Below are positions 43,128 to 51,193 of a stretch of DNA of 64,000 bases, piece by piece. The notes beneath the pieces are model-generated. The model was not told the DNA's origin. It did not search any database and saw nothing but the letters and a program-made list of their open reading frames with translations. Both the position numbers and the translations under genes were made by a program. The stretch's first letter is position 1; every line of letters starts with the position of its first letter. The stretch comes from Kitasatospora humi. GTDB lineage: Bacteria; Actinomycetota; Actinomycetes; Streptomycetales; Streptomycetaceae. The stretch is from assembly GCF_020907985.1 (NCBI RefSeq), contig NZ_JAJJPA010000022.1, forward strand, positions 54,544 through 118,543, given 5' to 3'.

Positions 43128-43568
43128 ATGACTCTCCTCGACCGCCTCACCGGGGCATCCGCTTCCGCCGGAGCCGATCGGGCCCGGTCCCACGAGGCAA
43201 TCGGGATCCCCACCCTCGACGCCGCGGCCGGCTTGCGCAAGGCCGCGCAGGCCATCAGTGCGCAACTGGACGACGTGCACGCGGACCAGGCGCTCGGACG
43301 AGCCCGCTCCTGGGCGACGGCGGCCGTCGGATTCGGCCGACGCACGACCGCCCGGACGGTGGCGTTCGCTCGGGGGCAACTGGCCGGATCGGTGCGGGGC
43401 GCCCACTCGGTGGCCGACTCGGTTCGCCGCGGTACCGACGCCGGCCAGGGCACCGTGTTCACCGCCGCGGCACGACTCGGGACGGGCCGGCGCTCGCGCG
43501 CCGCCGGCGTGGCGGCAGTGACGGGAGGCGTCATCGCGGTCATCCTGTGGCGGCGGCGACGCAGCTGA
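43128..43568 (+). CDS. small hypothetical protein with C-terminal membrane segment
   Basis: Protein of 146 residues: N-terminal soluble part MTLLDRLTGASASAGADRAR, amphipathic helical middle (GLRKAAQAISAQLDDVHADQ), and a hydrophobic end AGVAAVTGGVIAVILWRRRR, a tail anchor with a positive stop. GAAGG nine bases before the ATG. It opens the envelope block ahead of the BrkB/YihY gene (gap of about 90 bases). Function unknown. Confidence 0.65.
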   Translation: MTLLDRLTGASASAGADRARSHEAIGIPTLDAAAGLRKAAQAISAQLDDVHADQALGRARSWATAAVGFGRRTTARTVAFARGQLAGSVRGAHSVADSVRRGTDAGQGTVFTAAARLGTGRRSRAAGVAAVTGGVIAVILWRRRRS

Positions 43569-43657
43569 CCTCCGGAGCCGGCGCCGGCGCCGCCGCGCGT
43601 GACCGCCGCGGTGCCCGCGCACCACGTTCCTCAACGGTCGGTCACTCAACTCCCAGG

Positions 43658-44692
43658 ATGCGCGGGCCCATGAACGTGCTTGGCAGACTCGACGCCTACC
43701 AGCGGCAGCGCCGCTCGGTGGCGCTCACACTCGCCGTCATCTACAAGTTCATCGACGATCAGGGCACCTACATGGCTGCCCTGATCACCTACTACGGCTT
43801 CCTCTCCCTCTTCCCGATGCTGCTGCTCCTGGTCACCGTGCTCGGTTTCGCACTGCACGGCGACGCCGAGCTCCAGCAGCAGGTCCTGCACTCCGCCCTC
43901 AGCCAGTTCCCGGTGATCGGCGATCAGATCGAGCGCAACATCCACTCCTTCCACGGCAGCGACTTCGCGCTCGCCGTCGGCATCGCGGGGAGTCTCTACG
44001 GCGCCCTGGGAGTCGCACAGGCGCTTCAGAACGCCTTCAACACCGTGTGGGCCGTTCCTCAGCACAGCCGCCCGAACGCGCTGGCCGCCCGCCTGCGCGG
44101 ACTCGCCCTGCTGGGCCTCCTCGCCACGGCCCTCCTGGTGTCCAGTGCGCTGGCCGCCCTCACCGGCACCGCGCACCACTGGCCGACCTGGGTCGACTGG
44201 GGTGCCAGGGCCGCGGCCCTCCCGCTCTCGCTGGCCGTCGACACGGTCCTGCTGGTGACCAGCTTCAAGCTCCTGACCACCCGGCACCTGCGAGTACGCC
44301 TTCTGTGGCCGGAGGCCCTGGGGGCATCGCTGGTCTGGCAGGGCCTGCTGACGGCCGGCACCTACTACGTCGGGCACGAGCTGCACGGGGCGACGGCCAC
44401 GTACGGTCTGTTCGGCATCGTGCTCGGCCTGATGGCGTGGATCTACCTCGGCGCGCTCACCCTTGTCGTCTGCGCGGAAAGCGCGGCGGTGCGCACCCGC
44501 CACCTGTGGCCGCGCAGCGTCGCGGCCCCGTTCACCGACGAAGCCCCGCTGACGCGCGCGGACCGCCGGGCCTACACCTCCTACGCCACCGCCGCCGCCT
44601 ACAAGGCCTGCGAGGAAGTCAGCGTCGACTTTCACCCACCCGCCACCGGCAGCCCCGCCGCCGCCGACCCGCCGCCGCCCGCCGGGCGGTGA
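43658..44692 (+). CDS. YihY/BrkB family membrane protein
   Basis: Integral membrane protein of 344 residues with six or so helices. FIDDQGTYMAALITYYGFLS is the conserved first-helix region of YihY/BrkB, and ALYGALGVAQALQNAFNTVW in two halves and the YGLFGIVLGLMAWIYL end are also family features. The cytoplasmic C-tail is Pro/Ala rich. Often mislabelled ribonuclease BN; function unknown, envelope associated. Start 43658 or 43670, neither with a strong ribosome site. Confidence 0.88.
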   Translation: MRGPMNVLGRLDAYQRQRRSVALTLAVIYKFIDDQGTYMAALITYYGFLSLFPMLLLLVTVLGFALHGDAELQQQVLHSALSQFPVIGDQIERNIHSFHGSDFALAVGIAGSLYGALGVAQALQNAFNTVWAVPQHSRPNALAARLRGLALLGLLATALLVSSALAALTGTAHHWPTWVDWGARAAALPLSLAVDTVLLVTSFKLLTTRHLRVRLLWPEALGASLVWQGLLTAGTYYVGHELHGATATYGLFGIVLGLMAWIYLGALTLVVCAESAAVRTRHLWPRSVAAPFTDEAPLTRADRRAYTSYATAAAYKACEEVSVDFHPPATGSPAAADPPPPAGR

Positions 44693-44703
44693 GCCGCGCA
44701 CTC

Positions 44704-44783
44704 CGGGTCACCGGTGCGGGGCCGTCCCACGCCTGGCCCGGGTCACCGGTGCGGGGACGTCCCACGCCTGGCCCGGGTCGCCC
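44704..44783. repeat. 35-bp tandem repeat
   Basis: CGGGTCACCGGTGCGGGG... occurs at 44704 and 44739 with a truncated third start at 44774; the copies differ by one base. CACCGGTG, a palindrome, is in each unit and again near 44830 before the next gene. Lies between BrkB and the PAP2-kinase fusion. Confidence 0.75.
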
Positions 44784-44851
44784 GAATTCGCCTGCGCGGC
44801 CGCCGCATCACGCCCATCGCTCACCCGTCACCGGTGAGAGGACCGCTTCGC

Positions 44852-46495
44852 ATGAGGAACACCCTGAACGACCTCGACGCCAGGCTGTTCGTCCAGGTCG
44901 CCTCCCGCCGCCTGCGCGGCGCCGACCCGTGGCTGTCCCGCCTGACGCGCGCCGCCGACCACGGAAAACTGTGGCTGGCCGGCGCCGCAGTGGCAGGCGC
45001 GACCGGCAATCGGACCGCGCGCCGGGCCGCCCTGCGGGCCACCGGCTCCCTCCTGCTCGCATCCGCCGTGGCCAACATCGCCGCGAAGAGCCTCACACGT
45101 CGCTCCCGTCCCGCTCTCGAACCGGTGCCCTTGGTCCGGCGTCTGCTCAGACAGCCCGTGACCAGCTCCTTCCCGTCGGGGCACTCCGCCTCGGCGGCGG
45201 CGTTCGCCACCGGGCTGGCCATCGAGTCGCCGCTCCTCGGTGCCATCGCCGCGCCCGTCGCCCTCGGGGTGATGGCCTCGCGCGTCTACGTCGGCGTCCA
45301 CTACCCCGGTGACGTCCTGGCGGGAGCGGCCCTGGGGGCGGGGGCGGCCGCGCTCACCCTGCGCTGGTGGCCCCGCCGCGGCGAGCACCCCGCCCAGACG
45401 GCCCCGCCCGGGATCGACGTGCCCGCGCTGCCCACCGGCGCCGGGCTCCACCTGGTGGTCAACGGTGCCTCGGGTTCCGGCACCCTCCCTGGCACCGGCG
45501 ACCGGGAACGACTCGTCGAGGAACTGCGCACCGAACTGCCCGACGCCCACATCCTGATGTGCGGCGACGGCGACGACCTCGCCGCGCTGGTGGAGCGGGC
45601 CGCGGCACTGGCCGTCAGGACCCACGGGGCGCTGGGCATCTGCGGCGGCGACGGCAGCGTCAACCTGGCAGCGACCGTCGCCGCACGGGAGGGACTGCCC
45701 CTTGCCGTGTTCCCGGGTGGCACCCTCAACCACTTCGCCCTCGACCTGGGTACCCACACCGTGCGGGCCACCGCCGAAGCCGTCAAACAGGGCCGCGCCT
45801 GCGCGGTCGACCTCGGTCTGGTCACCGGGGAGGGGGCCGACCGACCGTTCCTCAACACCTTCAGCGTCGGCATCTACCCCGAGCTGGTCCGGGTCCGCGA
45901 GAGGCTGGAGAAGCGGATCGGCAAGTGGCCGGCCCTCGGCGTCGCCCTGGTCCGCGTCCTGGCCACCGCCGAACCGGTGCGCCTGACCGTCTCCGGCGTC
46001 CCGAGGACCGTGTGGATGCTCTTCGCCGGCAACGGCACCTACGACCCGCCCGGCTTCGCCCCCGTCCACCGGACCTCACTGGACGACGGCCTGCTCGACG
46101 TCCGCGCCGTCGACGGCAGCCATCCCTTCGCCCGCACTCGGCTTCTCTTCGCCTTCCTCACCGGCACCCTCGCCCGCACCCCGGTCTATCGCGAGGCCCG
46201 CCTGACGGCCCTCGACCTCACGGACCTCCGCGATGCCCGGCACCTCGCCGTCGACGGCGAAACCATCCGGGCCGTCCCCCGACTGCGCCTGGCCAAGGTC
46301 CCCGCCGGGCTGACCGTCTACCGGCCCGAAGAGCCCGCCGTGCCTCCGCAACCGGTGGTGCGGAAGGGGTTGCTCGGGGGTGTGGTGTTCCAGGACGGTC
46401 GACCCCCGGTGTCCAGGGCCGACGCAGGAGGGCAAGGCCGGAAGACGTCGATCCGAGGCCGGGCGGCGGGGTGTCATCCGCCGGTTCGGGGGTAG
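44852..46495 (+). CDS. PAP2 phosphatase-diacylglycerol kinase fusion
   Basis: Fusion of 547 residues. N-terminal PAP2 phosphatase: KSLTRRSRP (79-87), PSGH (108-111), SRVYVGVHYPGD (143-154), the three phosphatase motifs with catalytic His. C-terminal lipid-kinase domain (195-500): GGDGSVN (265-271), the ATP-binding GGDG of DagK/YegS, then FPGGTLNHFALDLG. Such proteins act on phosphatidate or undecaprenyl phosphates at the membrane. GAGAGG before the ATG (ten-base spacing). Same strand as BrkB and the DUF6458-like gene. Confidence 0.9.
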   Translation: MRNTLNDLDARLFVQVASRRLRGADPWLSRLTRAADHGKLWLAGAAVAGATGNRTARRAALRATGSLLLASAVANIAAKSLTRRSRPALEPVPLVRRLLRQPVTSSFPSGHSASAAAFATGLAIESPLLGAIAAPVALGVMASRVYVGVHYPGDVLAGAALGAGAAALTLRWWPRRGEHPAQTAPPGIDVPALPTGAGLHLVVNGASGSGTLPGTGDRERLVEELRTELPDAHILMCGDGDDLAALVERAAALAVRTHGALGICGGDGSVNLAATVAAREGLPLAVFPGGTLNHFALDLGTHTVRATAEAVKQGRACAVDLGLVTGEGADRPFLNTFSVGIYPELVRVRERLEKRIGKWPALGVALVRVLATAEPVRLTVSGVPRTVWMLFAGNGTYDPPGFAPVHRTSLDDGLLDVRAVDGSHPFARTRLLFAFLTGTLARTPVYREARLTALDLTDLRDARHLAVDGETIRAVPRLRLAKVPAGLTVYRPEEPAVPPQPVVRKGLLGGVVFQDGRPPVSRADAGGQGRKTSIRGRAAGCHPPVRG

Positions 46496-46529
46496 CCGGA
46501 CTCCGTTCCCTACCGCAAGGAGTGGAGTT

Positions 46530-46757
46530 ATGGGTATCGGAGGCTGCGTCCTGTTGTTCGCCCTCGGTGCGGTCCTCGCCTTCGGCGTCAACTGGCACGT
46601 GTCAGGAGTCAACATCCATACGGTGGGCTGGATCCTGATGGCCGCCAGCCTGCTCGGCCTGATCACGTACGTGAGCATCTTCAAACGCCGGCGGTACACC
46701 GGCCGGGCGGGAGCCGACGAAGTCGTGGAGGAACGGCGCTACTACGAGCAGCCATGA
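46530..46757 (+). CDS. DUF6458-like small membrane protein
   Basis: Protein of 75 residues: MGIGGCVLLFALGAVLAFGV is a first helix, VGWILMAASLLGLITYVSIF a second, followed by KRRRYTGRAGADEVVEERR. This two-helix pattern with VNWHVSGVNIHTVGWIL matches the actinobacterial DUF6458 family. AAGGAG with nine-base spacing before the ATG. It trails the PAP2-kinase gene by 34 bases and may share its transcript. Function unknown. Confidence 0.82.
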   Translation: MGIGGCVLLFALGAVLAFGVNWHVSGVNIHTVGWILMAASLLGLITYVSIFKRRRYTGRAGADEVVEERRYYEQP

Positions 46758-46939
46758 GCCAGCCGAGCGGCGAGGTGCACGAAGTCGCCCCAACCCGTGG
46801 TCGGCACGTCCTGACGGACGGGACCACGGGACCGGCGGACGCGAACCGGTGCGCACGTCATCGCGCCGCGTCGGTTGGCCCGTCCCGCCGGCCGGTTGCG
46901 TTCCGGGACGCTTGACCGCGCCATCCGGGTTGGCCGGTG

Positions 46940-47440
46940 GTGATGTTGAGATTCCTCTGGATCGCCTGGCTGATGTGTGGGGCGGTCGCCGCTTCGGCGG
47001 CGGCCGTCGTGGTGTCACCGTGGTGGTGGTGTGCGGCCGGTCCGATGCTCGCCCTGGCGGTGCCGGCGGGTGTGGACCTGCTGCAGACCAAGCACGCGGT
47101 GCTGCAGCCGGGACTGCGGATCGCGGGCACCCTGGGCGGGGGGCGTCGTGGTGTTCTGGTGGCTACGGCACCTGCTGCTCGCCTCCCGCGTCGGGTGGCT
47201 GCTGGTACCGGGCGCGGTGGCCACGGTGGTGGCGCTGGTGGGGCTGTGGTTCTTCGCCAACCTGGTGCTGGCGCGGCGCTGGTGGCCAACGCGTTGTCCT
47301 ACGGCACGATCGGCACCGTCCTGGTGGTGTGTCCTGGCTCGTCGGGGTCGGCTACACCATCTACGGTGGCGCGCTGCTGGGCCGGGTCCCGCCCGGTCAC
47401 GGAGGAGCACGGGACCGAGGGGGAGGACGACCCAGGGATC
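46940..47440 (+). pseudogene. decayed membrane-protein gene(s)
   Basis: Pieces in three frames read as membrane protein: MLRFLWIAWLMCGAVAASAA and GVDLLQTKHAVLQ (like the N-terminus of FMN-binding glutamate synthase-type proteins), then WLRHLLLASRVGWLLVPGAV and LWFFANLVLAR, then after one-base shifts VANALSYGTIGTVLVV and SWLVGVGYTIYGGALLGR, resembling a C-terminal BrkB-like membrane segment. At least two frameshifts. Neighbouring genes on both sides are intact, so this is local decay. Confidence 0.45.
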
Positions 47441-47661
47441 GCTTCTTGGTCCCAGCCGCATCAGACGCCCCGCCGGTCGCGGCTGCTCCATGGCGCCCGG
47501 GGCGGTGGGCGGGACGGCCGATGGCCGGCGCCGGGCAGCCGCTTGCCATCGCACCGTCCCTCCGGCCCCCGCAGCCGCGCCGGCCCGCGGGCCCCGACCT
47601 CAGCCGGCGGAGGCAGCCGGAGGGGGCCCGGGGCGTGCGCCGGACCGCGCAGCTTGGCGGT

Positions 47662-47877
47662 TCAGTCCGGCGGCTCCGGTGCCCGGGGCTCGCCCGGTTC
47701 CGGTGTGGGTGGCTCGGGTTGCGGTGGAGCCGGGGTGGGCAGCGGCGGTTCCGGGGGCGGTACCGGCGTGCCGGGCGGGGCGGGAGGATCGGGTACCGCC
47801 GGCGGCTCGGGCGGTTCAATCGCTGTCGGTGGCCGCTCGGGCAGGGTGCGCAGGGACGGGGCGGGCGCGATTGCCAT
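47662..47877 (-). CDS. proline-rich small protein, 71 aa
   Basis: Starts MAIAPAPSLRTLPERPPTAI, then almost entirely Pro, Glu, Thr repeats (PPEPPAVPDPPAPPG, PTPAPPQPEPPTPEPG). GGAGGG six bases before the ATG is a textbook ribosome site, the main argument for a real gene. No signal peptide, so a cytoplasmic or disordered partner-binding peptide; low complexity makes its frame hard to test by composition. Function unknown. Confidence 0.5.
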   Translation of the reverse strand: MAIAPAPSLRTLPERPPTAIEPPEPPAVPDPPAPPGTPVPPPEPPLPTPAPPQPEPPTPEPGEPRAPEPPD

Positions 47878-48114
47878 GGGTTTCCCTCCATCGGTCGGAC
47901 CGGGCACGTCGGGCGGGCTGTTCTGTGATCGGCTGCCCTCGTTCCGCGGGTTTATGCCGTCCCGCCGAAGCCGCCGGTTCAGGCGGCGACGCTGTGCCGG
48001 CGGCGGCCCGGCACCCGAGAGCGCGGTCGTCGTCCGGTCGTGCCAGGTCGGCCGCCCGTCCCTGCACGCGCCCGTGTCTCGACTCGCGCCTTGAAGCTGC
48101 GCGGCCGGTCCCGG
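47878..48114. other. intergenic, no gene seen
   Basis: Holds the proline-rich gene's promoter and the 3' end of the YhgE transcript. No strong hairpin recognised. Confidence 0.4.
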
Positions 48115-50058
48115 TCACAGCTCGATGTCCGGGTGGAGGCGGGCCATGGTCCACAGGCGCTGACGTCGGGTCACCAGGGTGGTGAAGGCGAGGAACACGA
48201 AGGCACAACCCGTCAGGACGAGGGCGTCACGCAGCAGGCGGGATGCCAGGCCGCCGGAGATGGTCACCCGCAGTCCGTCGATCAGGTAGGTCATCGGCAG
48301 CAGCGGGTGCAGCGCCTGGAAGAAGGCGGGTGTGGTGGCCACGGGGTAGAGGCCGCCGGAGGCGGTGAGCTGGAGGATGAGCAGGACCAGGGAGAGGACG
48401 TCACCGGCGACGCCCAGGGCGGTGCGCAGGAAGTGGTCCACGGTCACGAACGAGCCGACCGCGAGGACCAGCAGGATGATCGTGGCCAGCGGGTGCAGCG
48501 GATGGAGGCCGAGCACGAGGTCGACCACTCCGTACAGGACGACCGCGGCCACCGCGCCCAGGGCGGCGGCGGGCAGCCAGCCCGCCACCGCGATGCTGCG
48601 AGCCGGGGCCGGTCCGGCCAGCGCCCGGCGGTTGGTCGGGCGCAGCAGCAGGTAGGCGAAGAGGCCGAACACCCACAGGGCGATCCCGAAGAAGAACGGT
48701 GCCATGCCGCGCCCGTAGACCCCGGCGGGGTGCAGGTTCTCACGGTCGATGTGGACGGGGGCGCCGAGGACTTGAGATGCGGCGGAGACCTGCTGGTCGT
48801 TGAGATCGGGGATGGCGGCGAGCCCGGAGTCGACGGTCTGCGAGAGCTGGGTGGCGCCGCCGTTGGCCTGGTCGGCGGCGCTCTTGGCCGCGTCGGCCGC
48901 CTGTTGTGCGCTCTTCAGGCCGGTAGTGAGGGTGGCGGCACCGGCGGCCACGCTCTGGCTGCCGGAGTCGATCAAGTGCAGCGGGGTGTCGAGTGCGGCG
49001 ACGCGTTGTTGGAGGGGGGTGACCTGGCCTTGGAGCTGCTGGGCGTCCGTCACCGCCTGCGGTGCGGCGGCGGCCGCGGTCGCGGCCTGGCCGTCCACCT
49101 GGCCGGCGGCGGTGTCGGCCTGTTGGACGCCGTTGAGAATCCTCTGGAAGGCCGCGTCCTGCGCGAGTTCGGGATGGGCGGCGGCGAACTGCTGCAGGTC
49201 GGTGACGGCTTGGGCGGTCGTGCGGCGGATCCGACTGGTTCCGGTGTGCACCGCGCTGGTGCCCTGTTCGGCGAGTTGCGCGGCGGCCACCAGGGAGGCG
49301 GCGGCGGTGGGCAGGCGGCCGGTGACGGCGCTGTTCAGCGCGTCGGCCGCGGTGTCGACCTGTCCGATGGCCTGGCTGATCTGCCTGCTGCCGGTGGCCA
49401 CCTGGTCCGCCCCGGTGCTGGTGGCGCTGCCGGCGGCAGCGAGGGCGGCACTGCCCTGCTGGGCGGTTGTCGTGGCGCTGACCAGTTGGTGAGCGGCCTG
49501 CGAGGCGGTGGTCAGCTGCTGGCGGACGCCGGACAGTTCGCCGTAGAGGCTGCGGACGTAGGCCTCGTGGGTGGCCGCGTCGATCTGCGCCTCCAGCTTG
49601 GACTGGACGGTCTCGGTCATCACACCGGCGATGTAGTTGTTGGCGTCGTTGAGTTCCATCCGCAGGCCGGCCTGCTCGGGCAGGGGGTCGCCAGCGCTGG
49701 CCAGCCGGGTACTGAAGTCCGCTGGGATCTCGATGGTGAACGCATACCGGCCCGAGCGCAGCCCGGACGCGGCGGTGGGCTGGTCGACGAAGCGCCAGGC
49801 GAACGTGCCGGACGCCTTGAGCTGCTGCACCAGTTGGTTGCCCGCGTCCACCGTCCGGCCCTGGGAAGTAACCGCGGGGCGGTCCAGGTCGACCACCGCC
49901 ACCGGGATCCGGTCGGTGTGACCGTACGGGTCCCAGTTGGCCCACAGGTACATCGCGCCGTACAGCAACGGGACCAGGCAGAGCGTCAGCGGTACCAGGC
50001 GGCGCAGCGGCCCCCGGAAGCGGCGCAATTCCAGGAAGGCCAGCAGGACAGCGGTCAC
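48115..50058 (-). CDS. YhgE/Pip family membrane protein
   Basis: Protein of 647 residues with one N-terminal helix (LVPLTLCLVPLLYGAMYLW), a long extracellular coiled-coil region (about 130-400, Ala/Gln/Thr-rich heptads), and five or six C-terminal helices including MAPFFFGIALWVFGLFAYLL and LPMTYLIDGLRVTISGG, the ABC-2-type permease half. The GTG at 50058 overlaps the stop of the upstream ABC gene (GTGA), so translation is coupled. Relatives are phage-infection (Pip) or type VII-associated proteins; here an ABC-2-like transporter subunit is the best reading. Confidence 0.85.
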   Translation of the reverse strand: MTAVLLAFLELRRFRGPLRRLVPLTLCLVPLLYGAMYLWANWDPYGHTDRIPVAVVDLDRPAVTSQGRTVDAGNQLVQQLKASGTFAWRFVDQPTAASGLRSGRYAFTIEIPADFSTRLASAGDPLPEQAGLRMELNDANNYIAGVMTETVQSKLEAQIDAATHEAYVRSLYGELSGVRQQLTTASQAAHQLVSATTTAQQGSAALAAAGSATSTGADQVATGSRQISQAIGQVDTAADALNSAVTGRLPTAAASLVAAAQLAEQGTSAVHTGTSRIRRTTAQAVTDLQQFAAAHPELAQDAAFQRILNGVQQADTAAGQVDGQAATAAAAAPQAVTDAQQLQGQVTPLQQRVAALDTPLHLIDSGSQSVAAGAATLTTGLKSAQQAADAAKSAADQANGGATQLSQTVDSGLAAIPDLNDQQVSAASQVLGAPVHIDRENLHPAGVYGRGMAPFFFGIALWVFGLFAYLLLRPTNRRALAGPAPARSIAVAGWLPAAALGAVAAVVLYGVVDLVLGLHPLHPLATIILLVLAVGSFVTVDHFLRTALGVAGDVLSLVLLILQLTASGGLYPVATTPAFFQALHPLLPMTYLIDGLRVTISGGLASRLLRDALVLTGCAFVFLAFTTLVTRRQRLWTMARLHPDIEL

Positions 50059-50762
50059 GGGTGCGCCACCAGGTCGCAGGCGGAGCCGGCCGGGCCGGGA
50101 CCGGGCAGCCGCGCCGCACTGCGCCGGGGCAATTCCAGCAGGACGGTGCCCGGAGCGGGGTCCGGGGGCGGCTGGGTCGCCGAGGCGAGGACCGTGCACC
50201 CGGTGGCGCGCACCGCTTGCAGCGCCTGCCAGGCACGCTCGCGCTGGAGGTCGGGACAGCCCCGGCCCACGTTGTCGACCACCAGGACGGCAGGGCGGGC
50301 GGCCAGGGCGAGGGCGGTCGCGAAGAGCAAGGCATCCAGTGGGGTCAGGTCCTCGACCAGAGTCGAGCCGCGCAGCCGCACCCCGAGCAGGTGGGCCGCC
50401 GTCACCACACCGCGCACGGTGACAGCCCGGTCGGTCCAGCGGCGCTCGGCGATCGACTCGGCGACCCGCAAGCGCCTCTCCAGTTCGACCGCCGAGTCCG
50501 CCCGGGCGATGCCGACCAACTGGCGGATCCGGTGCGCGCCCCGCCCCGGCACAGTGGCCCGTCCCACGCGCACCGCCCCGGTGGTCAGCCGCATCCGTCC
50601 GGCCAGGGCCAGCAGCAGGACCGTGCGGCCCGACCCGGCCGGGCCGTGCGCGACCAGCAGACCGCCGGCGGGTACGTCCACGTCGACATTCTCGAACACC
50701 GGGCCCCGGGGCCCACGCACGCTGATCCCTCGTGCCCTAACGGATTCGCCGGATGTCTTCAT
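50055..50762 (-). CDS. ABC-type ATP-binding protein with degenerate motifs
   Basis: Protein of 235 residues, ABC ATPase fold by order of segments. The P-loop is GPAGSGRT (40-47) with Arg for the catalytic Lys, the signature LSGGQ is absent (the region reads DLTPLDALLFATALA), and the Walker B AVLVVDNVG lacks the catalytic Glu. Coupled to the YhgE/Pip permease, so a structural or regulatory rather than ATP-hydrolysing role is plausible. Start ATG at 50762 with no clear ribosome site. Confidence 0.75.
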   Translation of the reverse strand: MKTSGESVRARGISVRGPRGPVFENVDVDVPAGGLLVAHGPAGSGRTVLLLALAGRMRLTTGAVRVGRATVPGRGAHRIRQLVGIARADSAVELERRLRVAESIAERRWTDRAVTVRGVVTAAHLLGVRLRGSTLVEDLTPLDALLFATALALAARPAVLVVDNVGRGCPDLQRERAWQALQAVRATGCTVLASATQPPPDPAPGTVLLELPRRSAARLPGPGPAGSACDLVAHP

Positions 50763-50914
50763 GGCTTACGAGTAACCCCATTCAGCGGATCCACGCTCGC
50801 ATCGCCACACCCGTCAACTCCGAACTCGACGGAAACGGCGAGGACTCGGCTGACATGGCTTCAGCCGGTCGGGGCAGACGGCGAAGCACCTGCTCCGACA
50901 TCCGGGAGGCATCC

Positions 50915-51073
50915 ATGACCGCAGCCATGGTCCTGCTACTGGTACCGCTCGCACTGGTGGCCATCCTGACCGCCACCGCTCCTTCCCTCACGCACCGCCA
51001 TCGCCGCCCGCAGGCCGCTGTGGGCCGGGGCGAGCGAGCACGTCGCTCACGCCACACGCGCCCGTTCCGCTGA
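50915..51073 (+). CDS. small membrane peptide, 52 aa
   Basis: Single hydrophobic helix MTAAMVLLLVPLALVAILTA followed by a basic tail rich in Arg and His (HRHRRPQAAVGRGERARRSR). GGAGG five bases before the ATG is a strong ribosome site. Divergent from the ABC gene. Such one-helix peptides are often membrane regulators, but nothing identifies this one. Confidence 0.6.
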   Translation: MTAAMVLLLVPLALVAILTATAPSLTHRHRRPQAAVGRGERARRSRHTRPFR

Positions 51074-51193
51074 AGGGTCCGTAAAAAGCGTCCTCGCGCA
51101 GGTGGGCGGGGTCGGCGAGCAGGAGGCGGGCGGCCTTGCGCGGGGAGAGGTTGGCGTGGTCGGCCTCGACCCGGCCTGGTTGATGTAGCGGAC
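51074..51193 (-). other. truncated gene remnant at IS630 left end
   Basis: On the minus strand the frame reads GRVEADHANLSPRKAARLLL and ADPAHLREDAFYGPFSG, a protein-like helical tail with no start; the element at 51194 may have removed its upstream part. Family not recognised. Confidence 0.3.

Noticed and set aside
43658..44692. Ribonuclease BN
   Set aside because: YihY/BrkB membrane proteins are often given this name wrongly; no metallo-beta-lactamase motif is present.
48040..50775. Long open plus-strand frame across the YhgE and ABC genes
   Set aside because: Antisense shadow of two well-supported minus-strand genes; Gly/Arg-rich and without domains.
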